A stretch of DNA of 33,535 nucleotides from contig CAAFTZ010000163.1 in the NCBI GenBank assembly GCA_900766055.1, positions 1-33,535 of the forward strand, given 5' to 3'. Source of the DNA: an uncultured Parasutterella sp. (GTDB lineage Bacteria > Pseudomonadota > Gammaproteobacteria > Burkholderiales > Burkholderiaceae_F). Below are positions 7,343 to 16,346 of the stretch, in pieces (the first letter of the stretch is position 1; the number at the start of each line of letters is the position of its first letter). A model generated the notes under the pieces. That model saw nothing but the letters and a program-made list of their open reading frames with translations, had not been told where the DNA came from and made no database searches. The translations under genes and the position numbers were made by a program.

Positions 7343-8449
7343 TCAGGCCAGAATTTTGCCGACGACGTTAACAAGCAGCTGAGAAGCCTGAGGGAGGATA
7401 GCTTCATTAAAGTTCATCTTTCGGTCATGCAGTCCCGGTGCGGCGCCGCTTCCGATGCCGTAATACAGAACTCGGAGCTCCGGTTTGGCTTTCTTGTAGA
7501 AGTGGAAATCTTCCCCGCCGCCTCCGCAGTTAGCACCCAAAGTTTCTTTTCCGAAAGTCCCTGCAACGGTTTCTTTGAATAGCTCACCGAGTGCTTCATC
7601 GTATTCAGGACCCGGGCAATACTCTGTGACTTCGCAGGAAGCCTTGGCCCCGAAGCTGCCTTCTAAGCCTGCGGCTGCGAGTTTCATTCTTCCGATGATC
7701 GCTTCGAGTGCGGCATTGTCCTGAGCACGGAGGTCGTAGGCGATCTTCACAAAGTTCGGTATGGAATTGGTTGCACCGACTTCAGAATGAATCTGAGTCG
7801 GTTTGACGGACCAAGACTTGTTCGGATCGATTTTGATCAGCCCGACTGAAGCAATGTACTGAGAGGCGGCTTCGATCGGATTGATGCCGAGATGCGGTCT
7901 TGCGGCATGAGCCTGTTTGCCGTCAATGCGAACTTCAACGGTTGCACAGGCAACATGATTCACGGACGCACAGTATTTTCCGAACGGAAGGTCCTGAACG
8001 GGACGGATGTGAGAACCAACAACGATATCAACGCCGTCTAGGACGCCGTCTTTGATCATGGCGAGCGCGCCCTGGAGGCTTTCTTCAGCCGGCTGAAACG
8101 CCAGACGAATTTTTCCCTTTTTAAGGTTTTTGCGGATTTCGGGAGCTGCAGCAAGAAGAATTGCCGCATGAGCATCATGGCCGCAGGCGTGAATGGCCTC
8201 TATTCTTCCAGGATCGTTGGGATCTGCATAGGGCAAAGCATCGATGTCGGCGCGAAGCATGACCGTGGGACCAGCAACGCCGCTGTCAATATCAACAACT
8301 AGGCCATGCCCGCCCACGCCTGAGCGGACGCTAAAACCCATTTCTTCGAGTTTGTTTTGGATGTATTGAGCAGTTTTGATTTCCTGGCCGGAAAGTTCTG
8401 CCAGTTTGTGCAGTTCAGTTCTGTACTGAATGGCTTCTTGGAATGACAT
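7343..8449 (-). CDS. M20D-family metallo-amidohydrolase / aminoacylase
   Basis: This 368-residue protein has the hallmarks of the M20D peptidase family (N-acyl amino acid, IAA-amino acid and hippurate-type amidohydrolases): the metal-site sequence HACGHDAHAA around residue 90, QPAEES about 30 residues later, and the C-terminal GGEDFHFYKKAKP block. The cysteine in CGHDAH is the metal ligand typical of M20D. Length is normal for the family. No signal peptide is present, so it should act in the cytoplasm, hydrolysing an N-acyl or peptide bond to release an amino acid. The gene downstream of the APC transporter (159-base gap) suggests use of an imported compound, but the substrate is unknown. The ribosome site is weak. 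Confidence 0.88.
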   Translation of the reverse strand: MSFQEAIQYRTELHKLAELSGQEIKTAQYIQNKLEEMGFSVRSGVGGHGLVVDIDSGVAGPTVMLRADIDALPYADPNDPGRIEAIHACGHDAHAAILLAAAPEIRKNLKKGKIRLAFQPAEESLQGALAMIKDGVLDGVDIVVGSHIRPVQDLPFGKYCASVNHVACATVEVRIDGKQAHAARPHLGINPIEAASQYIASVGLIKIDPNKSWSVKPTQIHSEVGATNSIPNFVKIAYDLRAQDNAALEAIIGRMKLAAAGLEGSFGAKASCEVTEYCPGPEYDEALGELFKETVAGTFGKETLGANCGGGGEDFHFYKKAKPELRVLYYGIGSGAAPGLHDRKMNFNEAILPQASQLLVNVVGKILA

Positions 8450-8607
8450 ATTTGGAACAACAAGTAGCGATCGGCCGGTCTCGTTTCGAGCCTAATCCTC
8501 CGATCGTTCGTCGTCTCAAGAAGAGACGCGCAGATTTTAGGATAGGACCTATCTTTTGACAATCCGGCTCGGTAGAAATCAGAGTCTTCCAAGAAGCGTT
8601 CATGCGA

Positions 8608-10047
8608 TTAGGCAGCAAAATCCTTTACTTCTGTCAGGTGCTGATGCTGAAATTTGTCGAAGAATTTCAGAGGGATGATAGTGAAGATGATCAAGCCTCC
8701 CGCGAGGAACCCAACGTATCCGAGGGATGCCGCAAGGCCTTCATTGATGATTTCTTCCGGCGGAATAAAACCGCAGAGCAGCGCAATTAAAGAGGTACAG
8801 AAGGCCACGCCCGACATTAAGACCATTCCTACCCTTCCGCCCGGAACTTTGTATTCTCCCGGGCTGTCGGGTTTTTCAATTTTGAGACGAATTGCCGCGG
8901 CAAACATCAGCAGGTACATGATCATGTAAAGCTGAGAGCACAAAGCAAGGAACAGCCAGAAGGCATCCGACACGCTGGGCATGATGAGCACACTCAGACT
9001 CAGGAAAGACGCTAGGGAGGCCTGCAGAATAAAAATTCTTGTCTGCATGCCGTAACTGTTTCGGTATTGCCAATACTGCGGAAGATAGCCTTCTTTAGCA
9101 ACTTCGAGCAAACCGCGGGAAGGACCGTTCATCCATGTCACGACAGATGCTAAAGCGCCGTAGGCTAAAAGACAGGCGAGAATCGGTGTGAGCCAGTCGA
9201 CTCCGAGGGCATTCAGCATCAATTCAAAACTTTGGCAGACACCTGCGGACTTAGACAGATCGCCGATCGGAACAACAAGAGAAATCGAGAGCGCACCTAA
9301 GACGGAAAGGATCAAAATAATGGCCGTTGCCAGGTAAATGGATTTCGGGAAAGAGGAGCGCGGATTCTTCATCGAGGTGACATGCACGGAGCTCATTTCC
9401 ATACCGGCGAGCGACACCATCATGCCGGCAAGCAGCATCCATTGTCTTGCAGTGGACAGGTCAGGAATAAGCGCTTTCCCGCCGTCCAAATTGATTTGAA
9501 CCGGTTTGCCGAGCCAAACATAGGTGAGCGCACAGACAATCAGAAAAAAGCCGGGAATAATGGTTCCGACAACCACACCGGAATTTGATAAGAAAACCGA
9601 TAACCGCATGCCGCGGAAGTTTAGAAAGGTGGAGAGCCACAGCAAAAAGATGGCCGTAAAGAAGATGTACCATCGATTTGAGGCTAACTCGGGATTAAAA
9701 ATGTATGCGATGCAGGTGGCGACAAAGGTGACCGCGGCCGGATACCACGGCATGTTTTGGAACCATTCCATAAAGATCGCGAGGAACCCGAGCTTGGGGC
9801 CGAACGCTTCTTTGACCCAAATAAAGACGCCGCCGCGCTGAGGATAAGTACTGGCAAGTTCTGCGGATACTAAAGCAGAGGGAATGAAGAAACAGGTAGC
9901 TGCGGCTGAGAGGAAGAAAATAATGTTCCAGCCGTATTCAGCCATACTCGGCAGATTTCTCAGCGAGAAAACAGAGCACACAGTGAGCATGGCCATGCCT
10001 TTAATGCTCATGGTGAAGACAGAATTCGGAGCTTCTTTATCTCCCAT
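8608..10047 (-). CDS. APC-superfamily amino acid permease, glutamate:GABA antiporter-like
   Basis: This 479-residue protein has about 12 hydrophobic segments. The first block, with SLRNLPSMAEYG and later SAELASTYPQRGGVFIWVKEAFGP, is typical of the GadC/YjeM-like glutamate:GABA antiporter branch of the APC superfamily. The start ATG has a good GGAAGGAT ribosome site. Such carriers exchange an external amino acid for a decarboxylated or related internal one, or act as simple uptake systems; no decarboxylase gene is nearby, so acid resistance is not supported. It is followed on the same strand by the M20D amidohydrolase, hinting at a transport-and-hydrolysis pair. Substrate is unknown. Confidence 0.85.
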   Translation of the reverse strand: MGDKEAPNSVFTMSIKGMAMLTVCSVFSLRNLPSMAEYGWNIIFFLSAAATCFFIPSALVSAELASTYPQRGGVFIWVKEAFGPKLGFLAIFMEWFQNMPWYPAAVTFVATCIAYIFNPELASNRWYIFFTAIFLLWLSTFLNFRGMRLSVFLSNSGVVVGTIIPGFFLIVCALTYVWLGKPVQINLDGGKALIPDLSTARQWMLLAGMMVSLAGMEMSSVHVTSMKNPRSSFPKSIYLATAIILILSVLGALSISLVVPIGDLSKSAGVCQSFELMLNALGVDWLTPILACLLAYGALASVVTWMNGPSRGLLEVAKEGYLPQYWQYRNSYGMQTRIFILQASLASFLSLSVLIMPSVSDAFWLFLALCSQLYMIMYLLMFAAAIRLKIEKPDSPGEYKVPGGRVGMVLMSGVAFCTSLIALLCGFIPPEEIINEGLAASLGYVGFLAGGLIIFTIIPLKFFDKFQHQHLTEVKDFAA

Positions 10048-10179
10048 AACTATCCTTCCGGGAACTTTCGCAAATCGATCTGAAGGAGAACTGCGTGCTG
10101 CTGGAGAACTCGTCGGGCGATCGATGGGTTATAACCGCTCAATATATTGAGAATTGTGGAAGGATAACCGAGCTTTGAC

Positions 10180-10207
10180 GCAAAATAGGGATGGGGTTGG
10201 CCCCATC
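10180..10207 (-). terminator. intrinsic terminator after the methyltransferase gene
   Basis: A perfect seven-base stem, GATGGGG (10190-10196) with CCCCATC (10201-10207) and a four-base loop, is followed on the minus strand by CCTATTTTG. It lies about 50 bases past the methyltransferase stop codon, separating that gene from the permease gene. Confidence 0.65.
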
Positions 10208-10255
10208 GGCTTATTCACTTACGTTCCGTTGCAACTTCGGAAGTTTTTGTTGTGT

Positions 10256-10849
10256 CTATCCAACAATGCGCCTTGAGCAGTCGCTAAAAGGTAGATTTTC
10301 GATATCGGTGCCGAGTTCGTGTGCGAGCAGATATTTTTTGACATCAAAACCGCCGCCGTAACCGGTGAGTGACTTATCTTTGCCGATGACGCGGTGGCAG
10401 GGAACGATGATGGAGAAAGGATTTTCTCCGACGGCAACCCCGACTGCTCGAGCGGCTTTTGGAGTTCCGGCTTTTTGAGCGAGCTCCCCGTAAGTGATCG
10501 TCTCGCCGTATGGAATTTCCAGCAAGAGCTGCCAAACGCGTTTTTGGAAATCCGTGCCGAGGAAAAGGAGATCAAAGTCTGGAGCTTCTTTGCTGCCTTC
10601 GAAATACGCATCAAGCCAATCGGAAGCCGCTTCGATAACTTTCGATGTGCTTTTGACCACAGATGCCTTGGTGTACTTTTGCAGGCGGTCCATGATTGTG
10701 GAGTGGTGCCAGCCGTCAATCCAATCTGCAACGACCAAACGGTTATTCCATGAACCGAGTGTCAGCGCCCCTCCACAAGGAAGCCTCTTTTCTGAGATGT
10801 AGATTGGTTCGATCGCCTCGGAAGTCGTAATTTGTGGTCTTTTTCTCAT
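10256..10849 (-). CDS. ogt: methylated-DNA--protein-cysteine methyltransferase
   Basis: This 197-residue protein carries the active-site sequence PCHRVIG with the methyl-accepting cysteine, preceded by the DNA-binding block FQKRVWQLLLEIPYGETITYGELAQKAGTPKAARAVG (described here by its parts: FQKRVW, PYGETITYGELA, AARAVG) and followed by LTGYGGGFDVKKYLLAHE. These features define O6-alkylguanine-DNA alkyltransferases of the Ogt type, which remove alkyl groups from guanine in a suicide reaction in the cytoplasm. The N-terminal 80 residues are divergent, as is usual. No Ada-type regulatory domain is present. The gene is flanked by terminators on both sides and so appears to be its own unit. The Shine-Dalgarno sequence is poor; the start codon is not certain. 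Confidence 0.92.
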   Translation of the reverse strand: MRKRPQITTSEAIEPIYISEKRLPCGGALTLGSWNNRLVVADWIDGWHHSTIMDRLQKYTKASVVKSTSKVIEAASDWLDAYFEGSKEAPDFDLLFLGTDFQKRVWQLLLEIPYGETITYGELAQKAGTPKAARAVGVAVGENPFSIIVPCHRVIGKDKSLTGYGGGFDVKKYLLAHELGTDIENLPFSDCSRRIVG

Positions 10850-10900
10850 TTTTTCTATTGGGAGGATGGTGAATTTGTTCTTGGGAAGATTTTATGAACA

Positions 10901-10926
10901 AACGGACTGCGAAGAGGCAGTCCGTT
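10901..10926 (-). terminator. hairpin after the Lrp-type regulator gene
   Basis: A perfect ten-base stem, AACGGACTGC (10901-10910) with GCAGTCCGTT (10917-10926), lies 27 bases past the stop of the regulator gene. On the minus strand the downstream bases are TTTGTTCAT, a weak T-run, so it may be a partial terminator. Confidence 0.6.
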
Positions 10927-10952
10927 AGCGCGTTAGAAAGAGATTACTCAGG

Positions 10953-11402
10953 TCAAAGAATAATGCGGTGAGGGATGATTTCTTTCATCAAAAGCGTGGT
11001 CTCGACCTTCTTGATATTAGGCAGCAAAGAGAGCTGCGTGTCGTAGGCTTCCTGATAGGCGGTCAAATCCGGAGTGGCGACCAGAAGGACGTAGTCCTGT
11101 TCGCCGAAGATCCGATGCGCTTCGATGATGCAGGGAATTTTTTCCAGGGCTTTTTCAAATTCTGTGATTTTTTCACCGGCAGCTTGCGATAAGGTGATGA
11201 ATACCAGTGCCTGGAAACCCATGCCGACAAGCTTGGGATTGACAACGGCTTGATAGCTTTCAATGACGCCGGATTCCTCAAGATTCTTAACTCTTCGCTG
11301 GCAGGAAGATACGCTGAGATTGGTCTTTTTTGAAAGTTCGGAAAGTTGGATTTTTCCATTCTCTAAAAGAACGGAAAGAATCTCTTTGTCGTATTTATCC
11401 AT
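10953..11402 (-). CDS. Lrp/AsnC-family transcription regulator
   Basis: This 149-residue protein has the Lrp/AsnC two-domain layout: an N-terminal helix-turn-helix (ILSVLLENGKIQLSELSKK, then LSVSSCQRRVKNLEESGVI, residues about 6-50) and a C-terminal RAM ligand-binding domain (residues about 65-145, with IIEAHRIFGEQDYVLLV and VETTLLMKEI). Length is normal. Such proteins sense amino acids and often control nearby transport or amino acid genes. It lies between the threonine-synthase-like gene and the methyltransferase, and the permease is close by, so these are reasonable targets. The target and ligand cannot be read from sequence. Confidence 0.9.
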   Translation of the reverse strand: MDKYDKEILSVLLENGKIQLSELSKKTNLSVSSCQRRVKNLEESGVIESYQAVVNPKLVGMGFQALVFITLSQAAGEKITEFEKALEKIPCIIEAHRIFGEQDYVLLVATPDLTAYQEAYDTQLSLLPNIKKVETTLLMKEIIPHRIIL

Positions 11403-11508
11403 GGACCGGTCTCACCATAAAAGAAGTTGACCAAATTCTAGCAATCTTATGCCGAAAGGAAGTAGTCAATGTGCACAAAATACAACTTCCTCCCGACAAA
11501 ACTGCTTA

Positions 11509-12606
11509 TTAATGTTCGCTCTTAAGGCCTGCGCCGCAAAGAGAGAGGAGGGCGTCCTCGGTCGGGCCGAATTTTTCACAGTAGCGATAGTAGGCGGCAA
11601 GCGCGGCGGCGGTGGTGTGTTCAACATAGAACCCGCGTTTTGCCATTTCCTCGCGGCACGGAAGAATTCTGTCTTCCGGAGCGGTGATTACTTTGACGTT
11701 ATGGCGGCGGATCATGTCGAGTACTTCACCGGCGCGAGCCGGTTTGCCGATCGCAATGCCTTCTGCCAATGTTGGTTTCGGTGTGACTTCGACTAAAGAA
11801 GAAGACCCCTGTTCTTCGGTTTCGTAGAACGGAGCGCAGTTTTCGCTTTGAACGGCGATAAGCTGCGGGAATTCGTCGATAACTCCGGAACGCATGAGAT
11901 GCTCTAAAGCGAGGACGGCGCCAATGAAGAGCGTTCCGTTGCCGAGTTCAATGAAGATATGACGAGGGATTCTTTTGAGCTGCTCGAAGGTTTCATAAAT
12001 ATAGGCTTTTGTGCCTTCGTAGAAGTAAGGGTTGTAAACGTGGTTGGCGTAGTAAGCCCCTTCTTCTTTGACCTTAGAGCGGCAGACTTCGGCGCAATGG
12101 TCTCTAGTTCCGGGGACGACAACCGCTTTGGCTCCGAAGCCTTCAATCATGGCGATCTTATTCGGGCTGGTGCCTTCGGGAACGTAAATTTCGCAGGCGA
12201 TACCGCTTCTTGCGCAGTAGGCGGCAACAGCCACGCCGGCGTTGCCGCTGGAGTCCTGAACGCATTTTTTAACGCCGATGGCTTTCATATGGCTTACCAA
12301 GGCAGCTGCTCCGCGGTCCTTAAAGGAGAGCGTCGGCATCATGAAATCCATCTTGAGGAAGACGCTTCCGTTATAGGAAGCGATGGGCGTCATGCCTTCT
12401 CCCATGGAAACTCGGCGCCAAACATCACCGTCCAAATTCATAAAAGCGTGGTAACGGAATTGAGACCAAACCGATTTATCAATTAAGGATTCCTGCCAAA
12501 GAGGAAGGTGATCCTGAGGAAGGGAAAACAGACCGCCGCATTCGCAGGTGTTGTGAAAGGTTGAAGTGGGTGTTTCTTTGCCGCAGCTCGTGCAGATGTA
12601 GCTCAT
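11509..12606 (-). CDS. thrC: threonine synthase family PLP enzyme
   Basis: This 365-residue protein starts with a zinc-ribbon-like segment (CTSCGKE and CECGG, residues 5-25). The pyridoxal-phosphate lysine motif SFKDRGA follows near residue 95, then QDSSGNAGVAVAAYCARSG, the substrate and phosphate region of fold-type II enzymes. The C-terminal LCGAGLK is also typical. This is the short threonine synthase branch (ThrC2-like), which converts O-phosphohomoserine to threonine; related enzymes act on other phospho- or amino substrates, so the exact reaction is not certain. No homoserine kinase or dehydrogenase gene is adjacent. GGAG precedes the ATG at good spacing. Confidence 0.82.
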   Translation of the reverse strand: MSYICTSCGKETPTSTFHNTCECGGLFSLPQDHLPLWQESLIDKSVWSQFRYHAFMNLDGDVWRRVSMGEGMTPIASYNGSVFLKMDFMMPTLSFKDRGAAALVSHMKAIGVKKCVQDSSGNAGVAVAAYCARSGIACEIYVPEGTSPNKIAMIEGFGAKAVVVPGTRDHCAEVCRSKVKEEGAYYANHVYNPYFYEGTKAYIYETFEQLKRIPRHIFIELGNGTLFIGAVLALEHLMRSGVIDEFPQLIAVQSENCAPFYETEEQGSSSLVEVTPKPTLAEGIAIGKPARAGEVLDMIRRHNVKVITAPEDRILPCREEMAKRGFYVEHTTAAALAAYYRYCEKFGPTEDALLSLCGAGLKSEH

Positions 12607-12889
12607 TGGGACTCCGAAAATAATTAATTATGTAAAAAAGACCACGACCTTAAAAGTATACCGAGAATCAACGTTAAGGAAGGATGTGCGTCTGATCAAG
12701 GAGGAAAATGGCGGGATAGTTTGGACGGTAACTATGAGAAAAAGACCACAAAATTTTCTCTGCTTTTGCTGAAGGTGCCGGAAGGTTGTGGGACCCGATG
12801 CTTTGCTCATTTTGCGTGCTTAGGGTTCAAAAAAATCTTCCGTAAACTAGAATAATTCTCATTTCAAACGAAAGCGAAGGTTACTTATT
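12607..12889. other. divergent intergenic region
   Basis: These 283 bases separate the minus-strand threonine-synthase-like gene from the plus-strand metal ATPase cassette, so both promoters must lie here. No convincing gene, repeat or strong promoter match was seen. The stretch AATAATTCTCATTTC (about 12850-12865) has loose likeness to a Fur-type site, but too weak to call. Confidence 0.4.
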
Positions 12890-13180
12890 ATGGGTGAAAA
12901 CAACAAGGTATTGCTTGGTGTCCTCGGCGGCGTCTTACTCGGTGCTTTTGGTGCCGCTGTCGTCAAACGCGGAAATCTTCGTCCTCATGCCGCCAAAGTC
13001 CTTTCGTACGGATACGACATTAAGGATGCAATCATTGAGCAGGCTGAAACGCTCAAAGAAACATGTGAAGATTTAGCTGCCGAAGCCAAAGAAAAATACG
13101 AAGATCGTAAAGCCGAAGAACAGAAACCGGCTGTGACGCCCGCTCCGACTGTTGTCCCTGAAGATTCGAAAAAAGAATAA
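12890..13180 (+). CDS. small membrane-anchored YtxH/DUF5132-like protein
   Basis: This 96-residue protein has one glycine-rich hydrophobic segment at residues 7-25 (VLLGVLGGVLLGAFGAAVV), then an amphipathic, Lys/Glu-rich helix likely to be a coiled coil (about residues 42-80), and a Pro-rich tail. This layout resembles YtxH or DUF5132-type small proteins found next to metal-transport ATPases. It starts 50 bases before the ATPase gene and is probably co-transcribed with it. Possible role: small regulatory or scaffold subunit of the ATPase. Function unknown. Confidence 0.7.
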   Translation: MGENNKVLLGVLGGVLLGAFGAAVVKRGNLRPHAAKVLSYGYDIKDAIIEQAETLKETCEDLAAEAKEKYEDRKAEEQKPAVTPAPTVVPEDSKKE

Positions 13181-13228
13181 GTCGGACTTTCTGACGTTAG
13201 TTTCAGAAATTTAGCTGTCGAGGTAGGT

Positions 13229-15337
13229 ATGGATTTTCGAGTGGTATCGAAAACGCGCCATCGTGCGCGCTTTCGCTCCGATTTCAAATTTGGATTTGAG
13301 GCCGCTGAGCAATTGGCGGACAAAATCGAATTGATTCCCGGCATAGAAGGCGTGGAAGTGAACGCCCGAACCGGAAGTGTGCTGATCGGGTACAAGGCGG
13401 AGAGCGCTTTTGAAAAGACCCGATCCTTGCTCGGGGAAGAAATCGAAACGCTTAACTCAATGCCTAAAACTATACCGAAAGGCAGCAGTCTGGTTTCTGA
13501 CATTGCTTTCTGGCCGGCCGTGCGCTTAGTCGCCAGAAATTTGATTCCGTTCCCGCTGCGTCTGGGGCTTTTCATCAATAGCGTCAAAGATATTTTCTAT
13601 GACGGTTTCAGTAGTTTGTTTAAGGGAAAGCTGAGTGTCGAGGTTCTGGACATGAGTTCTATCCTTCTGGCGCTCATCATGCGGGACTTCAAAACGGCGA
13701 GCACGACCGCACTTCTGCTCGGTCTCGGGGAACGCCTGGAAGAGTGGACCCGCAGAAAGACCATGGCCAATTTGACGGAATCTCTGGCAGTTAATGTAGA
13801 CACTGTTTGGATTGAGAAGGACGGCATTGAGCTTGAAGTTCCGTTTGGCTCCTTAACGGAAAAAGACACAGTCATCGTTAGAGCCGGTTCTGCAATTCCC
13901 GTCGACGGAGAGGTCATCGGCGGTGAAGGAATGGTCAACCAGGTTTCAATGACCGGCGAGCCGCTTCCCGTACACCGTTATTGCGCCAATACGGTTTTTG
14001 CAGGAACAACGCTGGAAGAAGGCAAACTTCTGATTCGTCCGGCAGGAATTGGATCGGAAACCCGACTGAATAAGATCGTCAGCTTCATTGAAAGCAGCGA
14101 AAAAGCAAAGGCGAGTATCGAGGGTCAGGCCGTTCGTCTTGCCGACCGAATCGTCCCGTACAGCTTTTTATTAGCAGGTGTTGTGGGCTTGGCTACCCGG
14201 AACTTGGCAAAAGTAGCCGCTGTTTTAATGGTTGACTATTCCTGCGCTTTAAAGCTTGCGACACCGATCGCATTTTTAAGTGCGATGAAGGAAGCTGCTA
14301 ACCACAAGATCCTTATTAAAGGCGGTAAATATTTGGAGGCGTTAGCCAAAGTTGATACCGTCGTTTTTGATAAGACCGGCACGTTAACTGTTTCCTCGCC
14401 AAAGGTTGCAGAGGTCGTTTCGTTGGATCCTGATTGGACGGAAGACGAGGTTCTGAAGATTTCTGCTTGTTTGGAAGAACATTTCCCGCATCCGGTTGCC
14501 CGCGCTGTGGTCAAAGCCGCAGAGCAAAAGAATTTGGCGCATGAAGAAGAGCATGCAGAGGTTGAATATATTGTCGGCCACGGTGTTGCCTCGAAATTAC
14601 ACGGTCAGCATTTGGTGATCGGTTCCCGTCATTTCGTAGAAGAAGATGAAGGCGTGTCATGTGCTTTTGCGCAAAACCAAATTGAAGCCATTGCGTCCAA
14701 AGGTCATTCTGTTCTCTATCTGGCGATGGGCCAGAAGCTCATAGGCTTGATCGGCATTGAAGATCCTTTGAGAGACGAATCGAAGTATGTCATAGCTCGC
14801 CTTCGCCAAATGGGCATTCCGCACATTGTGATGATCACCGGTGACGGAGAAAAAACCGCGGCCAATGTGGCGGCTCGTCTCGGAATTACCGAGTTCTACT
14901 CTCAAGTGCTTCCTGACGGAAAGTCCGCCATTGTGTCGCGTTTAGAAAAAGAGGGCAGGCGCGTTTTGATGATCGGTGACGGCATCAACGACACGCCTGC
15001 GCTGTCTGCTGCTTCGGTCGGCGTCTCTTTGTCCGACGGCGCCGATCTTGCAAAGGAAGTCGCCTCCGTTGTTCTATTAGGTTCTGATTTAACGCATTTG
15101 CCGCTGGCGCTGGAGCTCGGAAGAAGAACCTACGCAAGAATCAAAACGAATTTCAGAACTACGATCGGACTGAATACAGCATATTTAGTCGGAGGGCTGG
15201 CCGGATTGATTATGCCGGCGACCGGAGCTGTTCTGCATAATGCGACAACGCTCGGCGTGGCCTGGAATGCTCAGCGCGCCAAGCTTCCAGGCGACACATC
15301 CGACTATGCACCTTTCCTCCTGGAGTTTGCGCAATGA
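13229..15337 (+). CDS. atypical P1B-type metal-transporting ATPase
   Basis: This 702-residue protein has all core P-type ATPase motifs: MTGEP (241-245), the phosphorylation site DKTGTLT (381-387), an HP motif of P1B pumps (EHFPHPVARA, about 425) and GDGINDTPAL near the end of the nucleotide domain. The N-terminal 60 residues look like an HMA fold without its CXXC metal site. In the transport helix the usual CPC/CPX motif is replaced by SCALKLATP (338-346): a cysteine is present but the following proline is not. The metal cannot therefore be predicted by the standard rules. The gene overlaps the next gene by four bases (ATGA). Its position directly before the mcc island suggests, but does not show, a role in supplying or removing a metal used there. 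Confidence 0.88.
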   Translation: MDFRVVSKTRHRARFRSDFKFGFEAAEQLADKIELIPGIEGVEVNARTGSVLIGYKAESAFEKTRSLLGEEIETLNSMPKTIPKGSSLVSDIAFWPAVRLVARNLIPFPLRLGLFINSVKDIFYDGFSSLFKGKLSVEVLDMSSILLALIMRDFKTASTTALLLGLGERLEEWTRRKTMANLTESLAVNVDTVWIEKDGIELEVPFGSLTEKDTVIVRAGSAIPVDGEVIGGEGMVNQVSMTGEPLPVHRYCANTVFAGTTLEEGKLLIRPAGIGSETRLNKIVSFIESSEKAKASIEGQAVRLADRIVPYSFLLAGVVGLATRNLAKVAAVLMVDYSCALKLATPIAFLSAMKEAANHKILIKGGKYLEALAKVDTVVFDKTGTLTVSSPKVAEVVSLDPDWTEDEVLKISACLEEHFPHPVARAVVKAAEQKNLAHEEEHAEVEYIVGHGVASKLHGQHLVIGSRHFVEEDEGVSCAFAQNQIEAIASKGHSVLYLAMGQKLIGLIGIEDPLRDESKYVIARLRQMGIPHIVMITGDGEKTAANVAARLGITEFYSQVLPDGKSAIVSRLEKEGRRVLMIGDGINDTPALSAASVGVSLSDGADLAKEVASVVLLGSDLTHLPLALELGRRTYARIKTNFRTTIGLNTAYLVGGLAGLIMPATGAVLHNATTLGVAWNAQRAKLPGDTSDYAPFLLEFAQ

Positions 15338-15777
15338 CTTTCTTAGATCAATACATCGTTAGCCGCACAAAAAGTCGGATGCGATTGCGGATTCCTCAGC
15401 TAAAAAGCAATGAGACTGCGGTAAAAATTTTCGACGACGTTAGAAATGTCGCAGGAATCGAAACGGCAGATATCAACGAAACAGCGGGTTCTTTGCTCAT
15501 TCGATTTGTGCCGGCGCTTTTTGACGAGCAGCAGCTTGAAAAGATCTTGCAGCACAACCTGGAAGGGCTCCCCGTCAGCAGTCGGTGCGCTCCCGAGAAA
15601 ATTCTGAGAAGCAAGGAGCTTCGCAGGGTGGAGAACGGCAGCATGATGCTCTTTGGCGGAGCCACCCTTGCAACAATCTTGCTGAAAAACTGGAAACTCC
15701 ATACATATGCGGGAATCGCGTACACCGTGTTCACGCTTTTGCATATGTATCGGTATCGAAAGACTTTGACGAGATAA
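15334..15777 (+). CDS. HMA-like domain protein with C-terminal membrane segment
   Basis: This 147-residue protein begins with a region resembling the N-terminus of the ATPase just upstream: both have a basic strand (TKSRMRLRIP here, KTRHRARFR there), then a GIE..(D/V).N..(A/T)GS(L/V)LI(R/G) pattern. This is the beta-alpha-beta-beta pattern of an HMA fold without CXXC. A hydrophobic hairpin follows at about residues 105-140 (SMMLFGGATLATILL, YAGIAYTVFTLLHMY). It overlaps the ATPase stop codon, so it is probably translated together with it, and may act as a detachable metal or regulatory domain. Followed by a strong terminator. No function is known to me. Confidence 0.75.
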   Translation: MTFLDQYIVSRTKSRMRLRIPQLKSNETAVKIFDDVRNVAGIETADINETAGSLLIRFVPALFDEQQLEKILQHNLEGLPVSSRCAPEKILRSKELRRVENGSMMLFGGATLATILLKNWKLHTYAGIAYTVFTLLHMYRYRKTLTR

Positions 15778-15783
15778 CGCAGG

Positions 15784-15808
15784 GCCTCCAAGATTTGGAG
15801 GCTTTTTT
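15784..15808 (+). terminator. intrinsic terminator of the metal ATPase cassette
   Basis: A perfect eight-base stem, GCCTCCAA (15784-15791) with TTGGAGGC (15795-15802), is followed at once by six T. It sits seven bases after the HMA-like gene and isolates the cassette from the mcc promoter region. Confidence 0.9.
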
Positions 15809-16346
15809 CTTATCACTTCTATAGTCGTTACATAAATTTCCTCACGTATTAAAGGGATGGGGCAAAAAATGTTGCGTCCACAACACAGCAATGAGGTCTT
15901 AGGGGCTATTTTTTTTCTAAGATGTTTTCCTTATTGCATACGGCGATTTTTAGCCCCGTGTCGCCTTTATGAAGCCCCCTTTGTTGCACATTTATACATC
16001 CCAAAGGGTTAGTATTTACTTGTCTTGCCTGACAACTTCTTCTGGTTATTAGCGAACAGATCTCAAGGACGCCAGGACATTTTGAAAATTTTGCATCACA
16101 GCTGCCGGATTCCCCGAATTGAATAAAACAGCAAAGACTACCCCTAAAGGATTAGTCCGTTCAGTCTAAAAACAGGGGTTACCCTTAGTATGAATATCTT
16201 ATTTGTGCCTTTCTAACCTTAAATTAACCTGAAGGTGGGGAAAGGTATTGCCCTTGCATTCCTTGTTCCCATTTCACACCTACCGAGGCCTAGATATTCG
16301 GAGCAATTTAATTATTCGAAAAACCTCTGCCTCACCTGGAGAAGAT
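15809..16346 (+). promoter_or_regulatory. long upstream region of mccA with palindromic regulator site
   Basis: This 538-base region has no supported gene. At 16137-16156 is a palindrome of form ACTA-N2-CCT-N2-AGG-N2-TAGT (14 of 20 positions symmetric). A second symmetric element, AGGGGTTACCCTT, lies at 16174-16186, with centres about 34 bases apart. These are good candidate sites for the FixJ-type regulator encoded at 30614. A -10-like TATGAAT follows at 16189. The transcript leader would then be about 150 bases. A GGGGCTA...TAGCCCC inverted repeat spans about 15902-15957. Confidence 0.4.

Noticed and set aside
8512..8528. CGTCTC/GAGACG hairpin between permease and amidohydrolase genes
   Set aside because: Short stem without a T-run on the minus strand; not supported as a terminator.
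12628..12810. 60-codon minus-strand frame between the threonine-synthase-like gene and the ATPase cassette
   Set aside because: No domain, no convincing ribosome site, and it lies in the divergent promoter region.
12845..12870. Fur-box-like sequence upstream of the ATPase cassette
   Set aside because: The match to the consensus is poor on both halves; AT-rich promoter sequence explains it.
16248..16346. Upstream in-frame start for mccA
   Set aside because: The extra 33 residues would precede the signal peptide and there is no good ribosome site; the ATG at 16347 has GGAGAAG and a proper signal sequence.
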